Source: Fibrobacter succinogenes
GTDB taxonomy: Bacteria > Fibrobacterota > Fibrobacteria > Fibrobacterales > Fibrobacteraceae
DNA: 64,000 nucleotides
Assembly: GCA_902762795.1 (NCBI GenBank)
Contig: CACWPM010000026.1
Coordinates: 1 to 64,000 of the forward strand
Direction: 5' to 3'
A model generated the notes under the pieces. It saw only the letters and a list, made by a program, of their open reading frames with translations. It was not told where the DNA came from and did no database searches. Shown here piece by piece: positions 8,281 to 18,730 of the stretch. The stretch's first letter is position 1. The number at the start of each line of letters is the position of its first letter. The position numbers and the translations under genes are program-made.

Positions 8281-10065
8281 ATGATGTTCAAATTTTTTAG
8301 TATCCGCTCTGTATTTATGGCCTCGCTGTCCGCGCTTTGCATCGCGAACGCTGCTACCGACAAGAAAACTCCTCCCGGAGATTTTTACGACGAAGTTTCA
8401 CGATTGAACAAGGTTCTATCCGAAGTCAACCGCAAATATGTTGAAAACGTCAATCCGACAGAACTTACTGACGCCGCCATCAATGGCATCAGAAATATTC
8501 TGGACCCGCATACAACCGTATTCGCCCCCAAGGACTACGAAAGCCTGCGCGTATCCATGGAAGGCAAGTTCGGTGGCGTAGGCATCACCATCAGCCTCCG
8601 CGACAACATCCTCACGGTGATTTCGCCGCTTTCCGGCACGCCGGCTTTCAAGCTAGGCATCCGTGCCGGAGACCGCATCCGCAAAATCGATGGCAAGGAA
8701 ACAAAAGGACTTTCGCTCGATGACGCCGTCAACAAGTTGCGCGGCAAGATTGGCACGGATGTGACGGTCGCGATTGAACGCGAAGGCGTTCCGGACCTCA
8801 TGGACTTTACTATTACGAGAGCTGAAATCATCGTCCATGCCGTTCCCTATTACGGCATGGTGGCACCGGATATCGGCTACATCAAGCTTGCAACCTTTAG
8901 CGACAAGACGACAAGCGATGTAGAAAACGCCATTCGAGGGCTCCAGAAACAGGGCATGAAGAAACTCATCCTCGACATGCGCTACAATCCAGGTGGACTT
9001 TTAAACCAGGCCATTGAAATCAGCGAACTTTTCCTGAAACCGGGCAACGTGATTGTCAGCACGCGTGGACGCACACAGAAAACAGAAAGCGCCTCCCGCA
9101 GAAACCCGATGCTCAAGGCGGATGTGCCTATGGTCGTCCTCGTGAACCAGGGATCCGCAAGCGCCGCTGAAATTGTCTCCGGAGCGCTGCAGGACTGGGA
9201 CCGCGCCTTGATCGTCGGCAAGACCTCATTCGGTAAAGGTTCCGTACAGACAATTTTCCCGCTCGACAACCAAGGAAACGCACTCAAGCTCACGACGGCA
9301 TTCTACTATCTTCCCTTCGGACGTTGCATCAACAAACCCGAGAACGGCATCAAGGGACTTACACTCCAAGACGAAGATTATGATGACGAAGAAAAGGAAG
9401 CAGCCAAGACGGACTCCGTAAAAGCAGATACGGCAAAGCGCGACACGTTCTACACGAACAACGGACGCATGATGTTTGGCGGCGGCGGTATTACGCCGGA
9501 TGTCGACGTGGAACTCGATCCGATGCCGTGGGTTGTCCAAGTGCAGGAACGCATGGCGATGTACTTCAAGTTCGCCGTGAAGATTCGTCCAAGCCTCGAA
9601 AAGGCAGGAGTCAAGGTGACCCCCGAATGGGTTGTACCAGACACACTCTTCTCACAGTTCAAGGCTTTCTGCAAAAAAGACACGAACTTCATGAAAGTGA
9701 AAAGCAACGCTCTTGTCGGCGTGGACCAGCTTGAAAAGAGCATCATCCGCGAACAGAATTACATGGGCGACAGCGCAAAGACCATTTCGGATTCGAATCT
9801 CGTCAAGAGAATCAACGAAATGCGCAAGGCTCTTGAAGATAACCGCGATGCCCAGTTCGAAGCCAACAAGGACTACATCAAGGACGGCATCAAGCGCGAG
9901 CTCTTAACGGCAATCGTGAACGACTCCGTCAGCACCGCTTTTTCGCTCAAGCGCGACAAGCAACTGAACGAAGCAATCAAATACCTGAGCGACATGCAGC
10001 TCTTCAAGAAGTCTATCAGCGCTCCGCCAAAACAAAAGAAGAATGTTGCAAAGCCAAAGAAATAA
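8281..10065 (+). CDS. Carboxyl-terminal processing protease, S41 family, with PDZ domain
   Basis: 594 residues with a signal peptide (cleavage near residue 24, ANA). An N-terminal helical part leads to a PDZ domain (about 90-180, KFGGVGITISLRDN, GIRAGDRIRKIDG), then the S41 core with the catalytic serine in NQGSASAAEIV (292-294) and the lysine in GKTSFGKGSVQ (Lys319). The C-terminal part beyond 400 is charged and ends in a lysine-rich tail. Such periplasmic enzymes clip C-terminal ends of envelope proteins. The ATG at 8281 is used; a second ATG follows at once and no strong ribosome site is visible. It leads a same-strand block with mlaE, dciA-like, gyrB and polyprenyl synthase. Confidence 0.92.
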   Translation: MMFKFFSIRSVFMASLSALCIANAATDKKTPPGDFYDEVSRLNKVLSEVNRKYVENVNPTELTDAAINGIRNILDPHTTVFAPKDYESLRVSMEGKFGGVGITISLRDNILTVISPLSGTPAFKLGIRAGDRIRKIDGKETKGLSLDDAVNKLRGKIGTDVTVAIEREGVPDLMDFTITRAEIIVHAVPYYGMVAPDIGYIKLATFSDKTTSDVENAIRGLQKQGMKKLILDMRYNPGGLLNQAIEISELFLKPGNVIVSTRGRTQKTESASRRNPMLKADVPMVVLVNQGSASAAEIVSGALQDWDRALIVGKTSFGKGSVQTIFPLDNQGNALKLTTAFYYLPFGRCINKPENGIKGLTLQDEDYDDEEKEAAKTDSVKADTAKRDTFYTNNGRMMFGGGGITPDVDVELDPMPWVVQVQERMAMYFKFAVKIRPSLEKAGVKVTPEWVVPDTLFSQFKAFCKKDTNFMKVKSNALVGVDQLEKSIIREQNYMGDSAKTISDSNLVKRINEMRKALEDNRDAQFEANKDYIKDGIKRELLTAIVNDSVSTAFSLKRDKQLNEAIKYLSDMQLFKKSISAPPKQKKNVAKPKK

Positions 10066-10074
10066 CGGTTCAAT

Positions 10075-10860
10075 TTGATTTCGTTAATAAACAAAATGGT
10101 TGAAGGTCTAGGACGTGTCGTCCGACGATTTTTGAACAAGGTTGTAGGTTACATCGTGTTCATCTGGGAATTGTTCAAGAACATTCCCGGAGCCTTCACC
10201 AATTTGCACACGACAGTAGAACAAATGCACCATGTGGGTATCACGAGTATTCCCGTGGTGTTCGCCGCATCGCTTGCAACAGGCGCCATCATGTCATGGC
10301 AGCTAGCCTACCAATTCGGCGACATGATTCCCATGATGTTTGTCGGCATGGCCGTTGGTAAATCCGTGATGGTGGAACTTTGCCCGATTCTTACCGCAAT
10401 GGTTCTCGCCGGGCGAATTGGCGCTTCGATGTGCTCGGAACTTGGAACGATGGCTGTTACCGAGCAGCTTGACGCATACAAAGTATTAGGTTTAAACCCT
10501 TATAAATATTTACTGGCACCAAGACTTATAGCAACCGTCATTATGCTTCCGGTACTGACAATTTTGAGCATCTTCATCGGCATTGTCGGTGGTTACGAAG
10601 TCGCACACTTGTACAAGGAAGTTTCGTTCTCGGTGTTCTTTTACGGCGTACGCATGTTCTACCAGAACTGGGACCTGGTCGTTGGCCTCATCAAGGCTAC
10701 CCTTTACGGATTTTTCATTTCGAGTTACGCTTGCTTCTTCGGTTTCTTTACGCACAGCGGTGCAGAAGGCGTGGGCAAGAGCACCAAGGCGACAGTCGTT
10801 GCCGGCATGACAAGCATCTTGATTGGCGGGTTCACCCTTTCCAAACTACTGCTTGTTTAA
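10075..10860 (+). CDS. mlaE: MlaE/YrbE-type ABC transporter permease
   Basis: 261 residues, five to six membrane segments. Typical family stretches are present: an N-terminal amphipathic lead, FAASLATGAIMSWQLAYQFG, CPILTAMVLAGRIGASMCSELGTMAVTEQLDAYKVLG and GAEGVGKSTKATVVAGMTSIL. MlaE permeases move phospholipids between the two membranes with MlaF (ATPase) and MlaD (MCE protein); neither is beside it here. The frame starts with TTG at 10075; the first ATG is at 10096 and could be the true start, giving 254 residues. It follows the S41 protease by 9 bases. Confidence 0.9.
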   Translation: MISLINKMVEGLGRVVRRFLNKVVGYIVFIWELFKNIPGAFTNLHTTVEQMHHVGITSIPVVFAASLATGAIMSWQLAYQFGDMIPMMFVGMAVGKSVMVELCPILTAMVLAGRIGASMCSELGTMAVTEQLDAYKVLGLNPYKYLLAPRLIATVIMLPVLTILSIFIGIVGGYEVAHLYKEVSFSVFFYGVRMFYQNWDLVVGLIKATLYGFFISSYACFFGFFTHSGAEGVGKSTKATVVAGMTSILIGGFTLSKLLLV

Positions 10861-10878
10861 CGTGATAAATTTGTACAA

Positions 10879-11202
10879 ATGTTTGAGACCAAACGAAAAA
10901 GTAACAAGAGTTATACAGGGAATAAACTTCAGGACGTCAGCGTCCTTTTAGAGCATGTACTTTTAAAGAACCACATTTCCGAAGATATCCATTTCAAGAC
11001 GATATCCGAGCGCTTCTCGGAAGTGGTCGGCCCCCTACTTGTAAACCATGTCAAGCCCATAGAAATCAATAAAAACATACTGGTGCTACATGTTGCAAAT
11101 TCGTCGCTCAAATTCGAATTGAACATCCAAAAAAAAGCTATTATTGCTAAGTGTAATACCCTTTTAGGGAGACCGTTTATTCAAGGAATACGTTTCGGCT
11201 AA
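10879..11202 (+). CDS. DUF721 / DciA-like protein upstream of gyrB
   Basis: 107 residues, about the usual length of the DUF721 family. The body (LLEHVLLKNHISEDIHFKTISERFSEVVGPLLVNHVKPIEINKNILVLHVANSSLKFELNIQKKAIIAKCNTLLG) matches the family pattern of W/FxxVVG...H..P......L.V.V.SS....L......I...N. Some members (DciA) load the replicative helicase. The position directly before gyrB, 21 bases away, is the classic setting of this family in many bacteria. Confidence 0.8.
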   Translation: MFETKRKSNKSYTGNKLQDVSVLLEHVLLKNHISEDIHFKTISERFSEVVGPLLVNHVKPIEINKNILVLHVANSSLKFELNIQKKAIIAKCNTLLGRPFIQGIRFG

Positions 11203-13164
<1,962 letters not shown>

Positions 13165-14169
13165 ATGAGTCCGACGAAAGCCGACTTCAAAGCCGTTTTA
13201 TCCCAAGCTCGCGACTTGGTGAAAATGGAACTGGACAAAACGGAACAAGTCATTATGCAGGTGGCAAAAAACGCGCCCGCAGGGATTAGTGACCGCCTTG
13301 TAACGCTGTTCAGCCGCAAAGGCAAACGCATCCGATCAACGCTCCTTTGCTTGCTCGCAAACTGCGGAACGCAAAAGCCAGACATCAATCGCGTGGCTCA
13401 CGCCTGCGCTGCCGTGGAGCTGCTGCACCTCGCAAGTTTGGTCCACGATGACATCATCGACGGGACCGATGTCCGCCGCGGACAAAAAACGGCCCACCGA
13501 GAATGGGGTACACAAGTTGCTGTTTTGATTGGCGACTATGTACTTTCGCAGTCCATGCGCTGTGTCATTGACGAAGAAGCCCGCAACGTACCGCTAATCA
13601 TTTCCGACGCAGCAGACAAGCTCATCATCGGCGAAATTCAGGAACTCGACCATTGCGGTGACATGGGACTTTCCCGTAAAGCCTACAACGAAATCATCGA
13701 CGGAAAGACGGCTGCACTCATTGATGCGGCAGCTCGTCTCGGTGGCATCATGGCAGGCTTTGACCAACCTATGGTTGATGAATGTGCCAAGATGGGAACG
13801 CACTTCGGGATAGCATTCCAGATTATCGACGACCTGCTCGATTACGGATACGGTTCCGTGAATATGGACAAAGCGAAATTCACCGACCTTTCGAACGGGC
13901 TTATCACACTCCCGTTGCTTTACTACTTCGAAGATTGCACCGCCGAAGAACGCAGCGAAATGGAAGGCTTTATCGCGAAAGCGTCTGCAGAAGGGATTCC
14001 CGAAAAAATTCAGGACCGCCTGATGGCAAGAAAGAGCTTTGCAAAAGCGAAAGCCGAAGCCCAGGAACACTTGGAACAAGCGCTTGCCATTGCCGACAAG
14101 TTCCCGAAGAGCAACTTTACCGAAGAAATCGTCGCCATGTTCTCTAGCATGAGCGAGCGCGGGAACTAA
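13165..14169 (+). CDS. Trans-type polyprenyl diphosphate synthase
   Basis: 334 residues. The first aspartate-rich motif is LVHDDIIDGTDVRRGQ (DDIID), the second FQIIDDLLDYG (DDLLD); GKRIRSTLL and ELLHLASL flank the first. It joins isopentenyl diphosphate units into a long chain (heptaprenyl or octaprenyl) for the quinone side chain or a related lipid; the small residues before the first motif suggest a long product, but the length cannot be told. Its ATG touches the gyrB stop codon directly, so it is probably translated by coupling. Confidence 0.92.
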   Translation: MSPTKADFKAVLSQARDLVKMELDKTEQVIMQVAKNAPAGISDRLVTLFSRKGKRIRSTLLCLLANCGTQKPDINRVAHACAAVELLHLASLVHDDIIDGTDVRRGQKTAHREWGTQVAVLIGDYVLSQSMRCVIDEEARNVPLIISDAADKLIIGEIQELDHCGDMGLSRKAYNEIIDGKTAALIDAAARLGGIMAGFDQPMVDECAKMGTHFGIAFQIIDDLLDYGYGSVNMDKAKFTDLSNGLITLPLLYYFEDCTAEERSEMEGFIAKASAEGIPEKIQDRLMARKSFAKAKAEAQEHLEQALAIADKFPKSNFTEEIVAMFSSMSERGN

Positions 14170-14203
14170 GGCGGCTTCGCCGCAGTAGGCAGAGGTTACC
14201 TTT

Positions 14204-14235
14204 GCCCACATAAGTGCTTCAGCACTTATGTGGGC
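14204..14235. repeat. Perfect inverted repeat in the gap after the polyprenyl synthase gene
   Basis: GCCCACATAAGTGCT (14204-14218) faces AGCACTTATGTGGGC (14221-14235), 15-base arms with a 2-base centre. A second small palindrome (CCACCT/AGGTGG) follows at about 14240-14253. No T-run, so not a simple terminator. Confidence 0.8.
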
Positions 14236-14282
14236 ATGGCCACCTTTAGGTGGGTGATTAGTCATTGATTATTAACGTTATA

Positions 14283-14311
14283 AAAAACGCGGTCACAACG
14301 GTCGCGTTTTT
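14283..14311 (+). terminator. Terminator for the gyrB - polyprenyl synthase transcript
   Basis: AAAAACGCG (14283-14291) pairs with CGCGTTTTT (14303-14311) over an 11-base loop. The A and T runs are symmetric, so it could also act for the minus strand. Confidence 0.8.
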
Positions 14312-14315
14312 ATTT

Positions 14316-14343
14316 CTAATTCCTAACTCCTAATTACTAATGA
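14316..14343. repeat. Period-7 tandem repeat (unit like CTAATTC, four units)
   Basis: Four consecutive heptamers CTAATTC, CTAACTC, CTAATTA, CTAATGA. It is one of several intergenic heptamer tracts in the window. Confidence 0.75.
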
Positions 14344-14367
14344 GAATAATACTTCGTATTATTCTCA
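14341..14367. repeat. Perfect inverted repeat TGAGAATAATAC / GTATTATTCTCA
   Basis: 12-base arms around TTC. A further small palindrome TAACGC/GCGTTA lies at about 14449-14464. Apart from these the 14170-14502 gap holds no gene. Confidence 0.8.
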
Positions 14368-14502
14368 ACTGCTAGGCTCGGAAAGTCTCGAAAAGCGGAC
14401 GAAGCAGTCAAAAATTATTTGACTATTTCTGAGCTCAAGAGATAACGCTTTAGCGTTAAATAGGCTTGCAAGCAATCCTGCTTCGCTCGCCTTACGCAGT
14501 TG

Positions 14503-15435
14503 TTATTTCTTGCGCATCCAGACGAGCAAGAATGCAAACACGGACAAGAAGCATATAACGATGATAATCCAGAACGCGATTGGCGAACCGACCGTGGCAT
14601 CGCCGTTCATACCAAACGGGAGCTTCACGTTCATGCCGAACAAGCTTGCGAAGAAAGTCGGGAGCGAAATAGAAATCGTCACGATAGTGAGGTTCTTCAT
14701 CAACTGGTTCACGTTGTTGTTGATCACGCTTGCGCGGGCATCCATCATGGATGTCAAAATGTTGGCGTAGATGTTCGCCTGTTGCAGGCTCTGACCATTT
14801 TCGATCTGGATATCTTCAAGGAGTTCGCGTTCGGCTTCGGTCCAGTTGAGGCTACGCCCAAGCTGCAACTTGCGCAAGAGCGTATCGTTGCTGTTCAAGG
14901 CGCTCACGTAGTAAATCAAGCCCTTGTTCAAGCTGAACATAGAGAGAAGGTACTTGTTTTCCATCGACGTGTTGAGGCGCTGTTCCAAGTCGTCATTGAT
15001 GCGGTTGATGATCTTCAAGTGTTCATTGAAATGCGCGATGGCAAAACTCAATACACGGAGCACAAACGTATTCAAGCTGTCGATTTTCGAGAACTTGCGC
15101 TCATCCATCACCGGGATGTCGCTGTCCGTCAAAAGCAAAACCCAATCCTTGAAAATGAATATGCCAAAAGATTCCACACGGAACTGGAAATTATCTTCGG
15201 CAGAATAATTCTTGGGCTTTTTAAACACGATGGTCGTAAAATCATCGTCGTATTCGATACGGGAAAGCTCGTCAGAGTCAAATGCGGAGGCAATCGTATG
15301 TTCAGTAATTTCGTACTCTTTGACAAGAACGCTGCGCTGTTCCTGGCTTAAAGAACCCATCATAACGATGTCAGCAGCTTCTTCGTTCGGAGCTACTGAG
15401 AGACGACCGGATTCGATTTTGTAATACTTGAGCAT
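14503..15435 (-). CDS. corA: CorA-type magnesium transporter
   Basis: 310 residues from the ATG at 15435, which is preceded by AAGGGGGCGG; the frame is open to 15510 but that part overlaps repeat-like intergenic sequence. A large N-terminal cytoplasmic domain with long helices is followed by two C-terminal membrane helices. The signature GMN lies in FFASLFGMNVKLPFGMN, at the end of the first helix, and a basic tail WMRKK ends the protein. CorA forms a pentamer that admits Mg2+ (and Co2+, Ni2+). It stands alone on this strand. Confidence 0.93.
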   Translation of the reverse strand: MLKYYKIESGRLSVAPNEEAADIVMMGSLSQEQRSVLVKEYEITEHTIASAFDSDELSRIEYDDDFTTIVFKKPKNYSAEDNFQFRVESFGIFIFKDWVLLLTDSDIPVMDERKFSKIDSLNTFVLRVLSFAIAHFNEHLKIINRINDDLEQRLNTSMENKYLLSMFSLNKGLIYYVSALNSNDTLLRKLQLGRSLNWTEAERELLEDIQIENGQSLQQANIYANILTSMMDARASVINNNVNQLMKNLTIVTISISLPTFFASLFGMNVKLPFGMNGDATVGSPIAFWIIIVICFLSVFAFLLVWMRKK

Positions 15436-15534
15436 ACCGCCCCCTTTATCGAACAGGCACAATATAGTAAATAGTAGCCCGTAGGCAGTAGCAGTAGGAA
15501 GAAAAGCCAATAAAAAAAAGCAGATAGTAGTAAC

Positions 15535-15561
15535 AAAAAGCCCCAGCTTAATGCCGGGGCT
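15535..15561 (-). terminator. Terminator of secDF
   Basis: On the minus strand AGCCCCGGC...GCTGGGGCT is followed by TTTTT (15539-15535). It lies 56 bases past the secDF stop. Confidence 0.88.
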
Positions 15562-15574
15562 CTCTAGTCTTAAA

Positions 15575-15598
15575 TCTGTAGCCGCGTAGCGGCGTTCT
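15575..15598 (-). repeat. Variable-hairpin dispersed repeat, copy 1 (core GCCGC-TAC-GCGGC)
   Basis: Minus-strand reading is AGAAC, stem-loop GCCGC TAC GCGGC, TACAGA. The same frame with other stem-loops recurs at 18461, 18525, 41662 and 44625. Confidence 0.65.
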
Positions 15599-15616
15599 AC
15601 AAGCGAAGCGGTCTAA

Positions 15617-18232
15617 TTACACACCCTTCTTGAACTTCTTGCTCCACCAGAGAACGATCGGAGAGCAGACGCACACAGAAGAGTAAGTACCGATAAGGAT
15701 ACCGAAGCACTGAACGAGACCGAAGTCGCGGATGGAAGAACCACCCTTAACAGCGAGAACCACGCAAACGAAGAGCGTCGTGAGAGAGGTAATCACCGTA
15801 CGGCTGAAGCACTGGTTCAAAGAGCTATTGATAGTCTGTTCGTACTTGGCAGAACCGAAGAGAGCAGTATTTTCACGGATACGGTCGAAGTTCACGATGG
15901 TATCGTTCACAGAGTAACCGATCATCGTGAGGAGCGAAGCAATCAAGGCGCCATCGAAGGAGAGGCTGAAGGCGGAAATGAAGCCAAGCGTGATGAGGGT
16001 ATCGTGAATAAGGCCAAGCACAGCGGAAACACCGAAGCCAAGGCCCAGCTTACCAAAGCGGAACCACACGTAGAGGGCAATGCAGAGCCATGCGATAATC
16101 ACAGACAAAATAGCATTGAAGCGAAGTTCCTTACCGATAGTCGGACCCACAGTGTCCTTAGCCACGATTTGGCACTTCTGGTTTGCAGCTTCGAAAGCCC
16201 TTGCCATAGCAAGTTCGAAGTTCGCATCATCAGCACGGACGCTGATCTGGTAAGAGTTAGCAGACGTACCGCCGAGAGAACGGACACGAGCGCCCTGGAT
16301 GCCGGCCTTGCTTAAAGCCTTGTTCAAGTCGGTTTCGTGCTTGGCATCATCCTGATACTGGATCGTATAAACCTGGCCACCCGTGAAGTCGATGCTGAAG
16401 TCAAATCCCTTCACAGCGATGCAAGCGATACTTGCAATGATGAGGATCCAGGAAAGAAGCTTGAACTTGCCACGGTTCTTCATAATCTGAAGATTTGCGT
16501 TGTTCAAAGTCTTGAAGCCAGAACCGATAGAAAGCGTAGTTCTGTCACGCTTGGCAAGTCTCCAATCAAACACTGCACGCGAGACCGTGATAGCGCAGAA
16601 GAGAGAAGTGAGGATACCGATCGTTAACGTAAGACCGAAACCCTTGACGGAACCCGTACCGATTTTGTACAAAATAAGACCAGTCAAGACCGTCGTCAAG
16701 TTGGAGTCCAAAATGGCGCTGAATGCACGTTCATAACCCTTGGCAACAGCGGCGCGAGCCGTGAGGCCGTTCTTGAGTTCTTCACGGATACGTTCGTAAA
16801 TAATCACGTTCGCGTCAAGAGACATACCGACAACGAGGATGAAGCCTGCGATACCCGGCAACGTAAGCGTCGCGTTGAACACAGACATCACGGCGGCAGT
16901 CACGAGGGCGTTGATCATCACGCCGATACTTGCGATGAAACCACCGAGACGGTAGTAAGCGACCATGAACACCAAGCAGAGCAAGAGGCCGATAGCACCG
17001 GAACCGAAGCCCTGGACAATGTTTTCTTCACCGAGGGTAGCACCGACGCTACGGCTTTCGATGATCTTCATCGGAGCCTTGAGGGCACCAGCCTTCAAAA
17101 CGACCGCGAGGCGGTTTGCTTCGGCCATATCGTCAAGACCAGTAATCTGAGCTTCACCATTCGGGATACGGTCACGGATGACCGGAGCGGAAATGACTTG
17201 ATTATCAAGGACGATAGCCATCTGCTTGCCGACGTTAGCAGCAGTCACAGCCGAGAACTTTTTAGGACCGATGCCACCAAAGCGGAGGTTCACGGCAACT
17301 TCACCGGCACTCATACCATCGCTCACGCGGTACGGACGAGCATCCGTAATATCGTCACCGCCCATTTCTGCACGGCGCTTGAGGAGGTAAAGACGCTTGG
17401 CCTTGATGTTTGCATCGCGGCGGAGCTTTTCAAGACCGCTGCCAAAAGCGAAAGCGACATCGCGCGGGATGAGCTTCTGCACACCTTCAGTGGCAAGGAG
17501 CTTTTTCACCTTTTCGACGCTTTCTTCAGCAATGAAACCGCCATTGCCAAAAGAAATGAAGAACGAAGAAAGGGACTGTCCGACCACCTCTGCCGGAGCG
17601 GCTTCAGCGGTAGCGGAATCCTTCGTTTCCGAAGTTTCAGTCTTAGCAACGCCACCAGCGAGAAGTTCTTCATCAGACAAGGCCTTTTCCTTCTTCACAG
17701 AATCCTTCTTGGAAGAATCCGTCACAGCGGAATCGGCAACAATGTCGGTCGTCTGGCGAGTCAGGTAGCCATCAATAAGGCTAACAACCTGCGTAAACTT
17801 TTCGGATTCGGCGAGAATCTTGAATTCGAGCTTAGCCGTAGAACCCACGAGAGACTTCGCCGTGGAGTCATCCACACCAGCCAGTTCAACGAGAATGCGG
17901 TCATCGCCAGTCGGAGAAATCTGCGGTTCGGAAAGACCGTACTGGTCAACACGGTTACGAATAATTTCAAGAGACTGAGCCTGGATGTCCTTGATATCGT
18001 CACCATCCTTGAGACCGGACTTGTCGATCTGGAGAGTGATGCTCGTACCACCGGCAAGATCCAAACCGAAGTTGACGGAACGGGAACTCAGTTTCGGATT
18101 TTCTTTAAGGAAGGCCTGCTTGGCTTCACCTTTCTTGGAGTGAACCTGGATAGACGGCCATACAGAGATGGCTGAAAGAATAATGACGAGGAGAATGATA
18201 ATTTCTCGCAAGCCGAATTTGTGTTTATTCAT
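15617..18232 (-). CDS. secDF: Fused protein translocase subunit SecDF
   Basis: 871 residues with about twelve membrane segments in two sets of six. The SecD half has the N-terminal helix and FGLDLAGGTSITLQID, then the large periplasmic domain, and the TM block with GMSLDANVIIYERIREELKNG. The SecF half starts with a TM helix and FSIDFTGGQVYTIQY and has TMIGYSVNDTIVNFDRIREN. It uses proton flow to help pull proteins out of SecYEG. The SecD periplasmic domain carries a charged low-complexity insert (about 165-225, rich in K, S, D, A, E) not usual in SecD. It stands alone and has its own terminator. Confidence 0.96.
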   Translation of the reverse strand: MNKHKFGLREIIILLVIILSAISVWPSIQVHSKKGEAKQAFLKENPKLSSRSVNFGLDLAGGTSITLQIDKSGLKDGDDIKDIQAQSLEIIRNRVDQYGLSEPQISPTGDDRILVELAGVDDSTAKSLVGSTAKLEFKILAESEKFTQVVSLIDGYLTRQTTDIVADSAVTDSSKKDSVKKEKALSDEELLAGGVAKTETSETKDSATAEAAPAEVVGQSLSSFFISFGNGGFIAEESVEKVKKLLATEGVQKLIPRDVAFAFGSGLEKLRRDANIKAKRLYLLKRRAEMGGDDITDARPYRVSDGMSAGEVAVNLRFGGIGPKKFSAVTAANVGKQMAIVLDNQVISAPVIRDRIPNGEAQITGLDDMAEANRLAVVLKAGALKAPMKIIESRSVGATLGEENIVQGFGSGAIGLLLCLVFMVAYYRLGGFIASIGVMINALVTAAVMSVFNATLTLPGIAGFILVVGMSLDANVIIYERIREELKNGLTARAAVAKGYERAFSAILDSNLTTVLTGLILYKIGTGSVKGFGLTLTIGILTSLFCAITVSRAVFDWRLAKRDRTTLSIGSGFKTLNNANLQIMKNRGKFKLLSWILIIASIACIAVKGFDFSIDFTGGQVYTIQYQDDAKHETDLNKALSKAGIQGARVRSLGGTSANSYQISVRADDANFELAMARAFEAANQKCQIVAKDTVGPTIGKELRFNAILSVIIAWLCIALYVWFRFGKLGLGFGVSAVLGLIHDTLITLGFISAFSLSFDGALIASLLTMIGYSVNDTIVNFDRIRENTALFGSAKYEQTINSSLNQCFSRTVITSLTTLFVCVVLAVKGGSSIRDFGLVQCFGILIGTYSSVCVCSPIVLWWSKKFKKGV

Positions 18233-18291
18233 TTGTAATCCCTTAATAAGGCATTAAACATACTAGTTGCGGGGTCAAATTTAGAAAAAAA

Positions 18292-18322
<31 letters not shown>

Positions 18323-18375
18323 ACAAGCTCATTTATAGACCTTTGCGAAAAAAAATATTGAGAAACCCCGAAAAA

Positions 18376-18403
18376 CGTCATAGCGAGCGAAGCGAAGCAA
18401 TCT
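18376..18403. repeat. REP-like intergenic sequence (TAGCGAGCGAAGCGAAGCAATC type)
   Basis: It resembles the widespread GTCATTGCGAGCGAAGCGAAGCAATC repeat found in intergenic DNA of many unrelated bacteria. Only one copy is seen in the window. Confidence 0.6.
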
Positions 18404-18460
18404 ATACGTTCGAATAGTATAAATAATATAGAGAGGGGAAAGCCTTCCCCTGATTGCATC

Positions 18461-18495
18461 TTAGACGACAGAACGCTTCGCTACAGACGAAAGAG
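18461..18495 (+). repeat. Variable-hairpin dispersed repeat, copy 2 (core GC-TTC-GC)
   Basis: TTAGACGACAGAAC, then a short GC TTC GC core, then TACAGACGAAAGA. It faces copy 3 in the opposite orientation about 30 bases away. Confidence 0.7.
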
Positions 18496-18524
18496 GAAAG
18501 AAATTACTAAATAAACATCTATAG

Positions 18525-18564
18525 TCTTTCGTCTGTAGGGCCAAGGCCCGTTCTTTCGTCTAAT
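18525..18564 (-). repeat. Variable-hairpin dispersed repeat, copy 3 (core GGGCC-TT-GGCCC)
   Basis: Minus-strand reading is ATTAGACGAAAGAAC, stem-loop GGGCC TT GGCCC, TACAGACGAAAGA. With copy 2 it makes a larger inverted repeat 18461-18564. Confidence 0.75.
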
Positions 18565-18624
18565 ATTCCATCACCCCTTCTAGCGGAGGCTCAGACGCCG
18601 CCCCCGCAACGCCCGGCTTATAGC

Positions 18625-18659
18625 AGTCGGAAGTAGGAAGTAGACAGTAGGAAGTAGGA
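18625..18659. repeat. Period-7 tandem repeat (AGTAGGA type, five units)
   Basis: Units AGTCGGA, AGTAGGA, AGTAGAC, AGTAGGA, AGTAGGA. A second tract with the same unit lies on the other side of the GH13 gene at 19995. Confidence 0.85.
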
Positions 18660-18730
18660 AGAAAAAAAGTGTTTCCGTCATGCCCGCCACCGAGAAGGCA
18701 TCTCCCATCCTGCAGCAAAAAGTCTACTGT

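Noticed and set aside
17198-18175. 325-residue frame antisense to secDF
   Set aside because: Shadow of the SecD coding frame; no family match or ribosome site.
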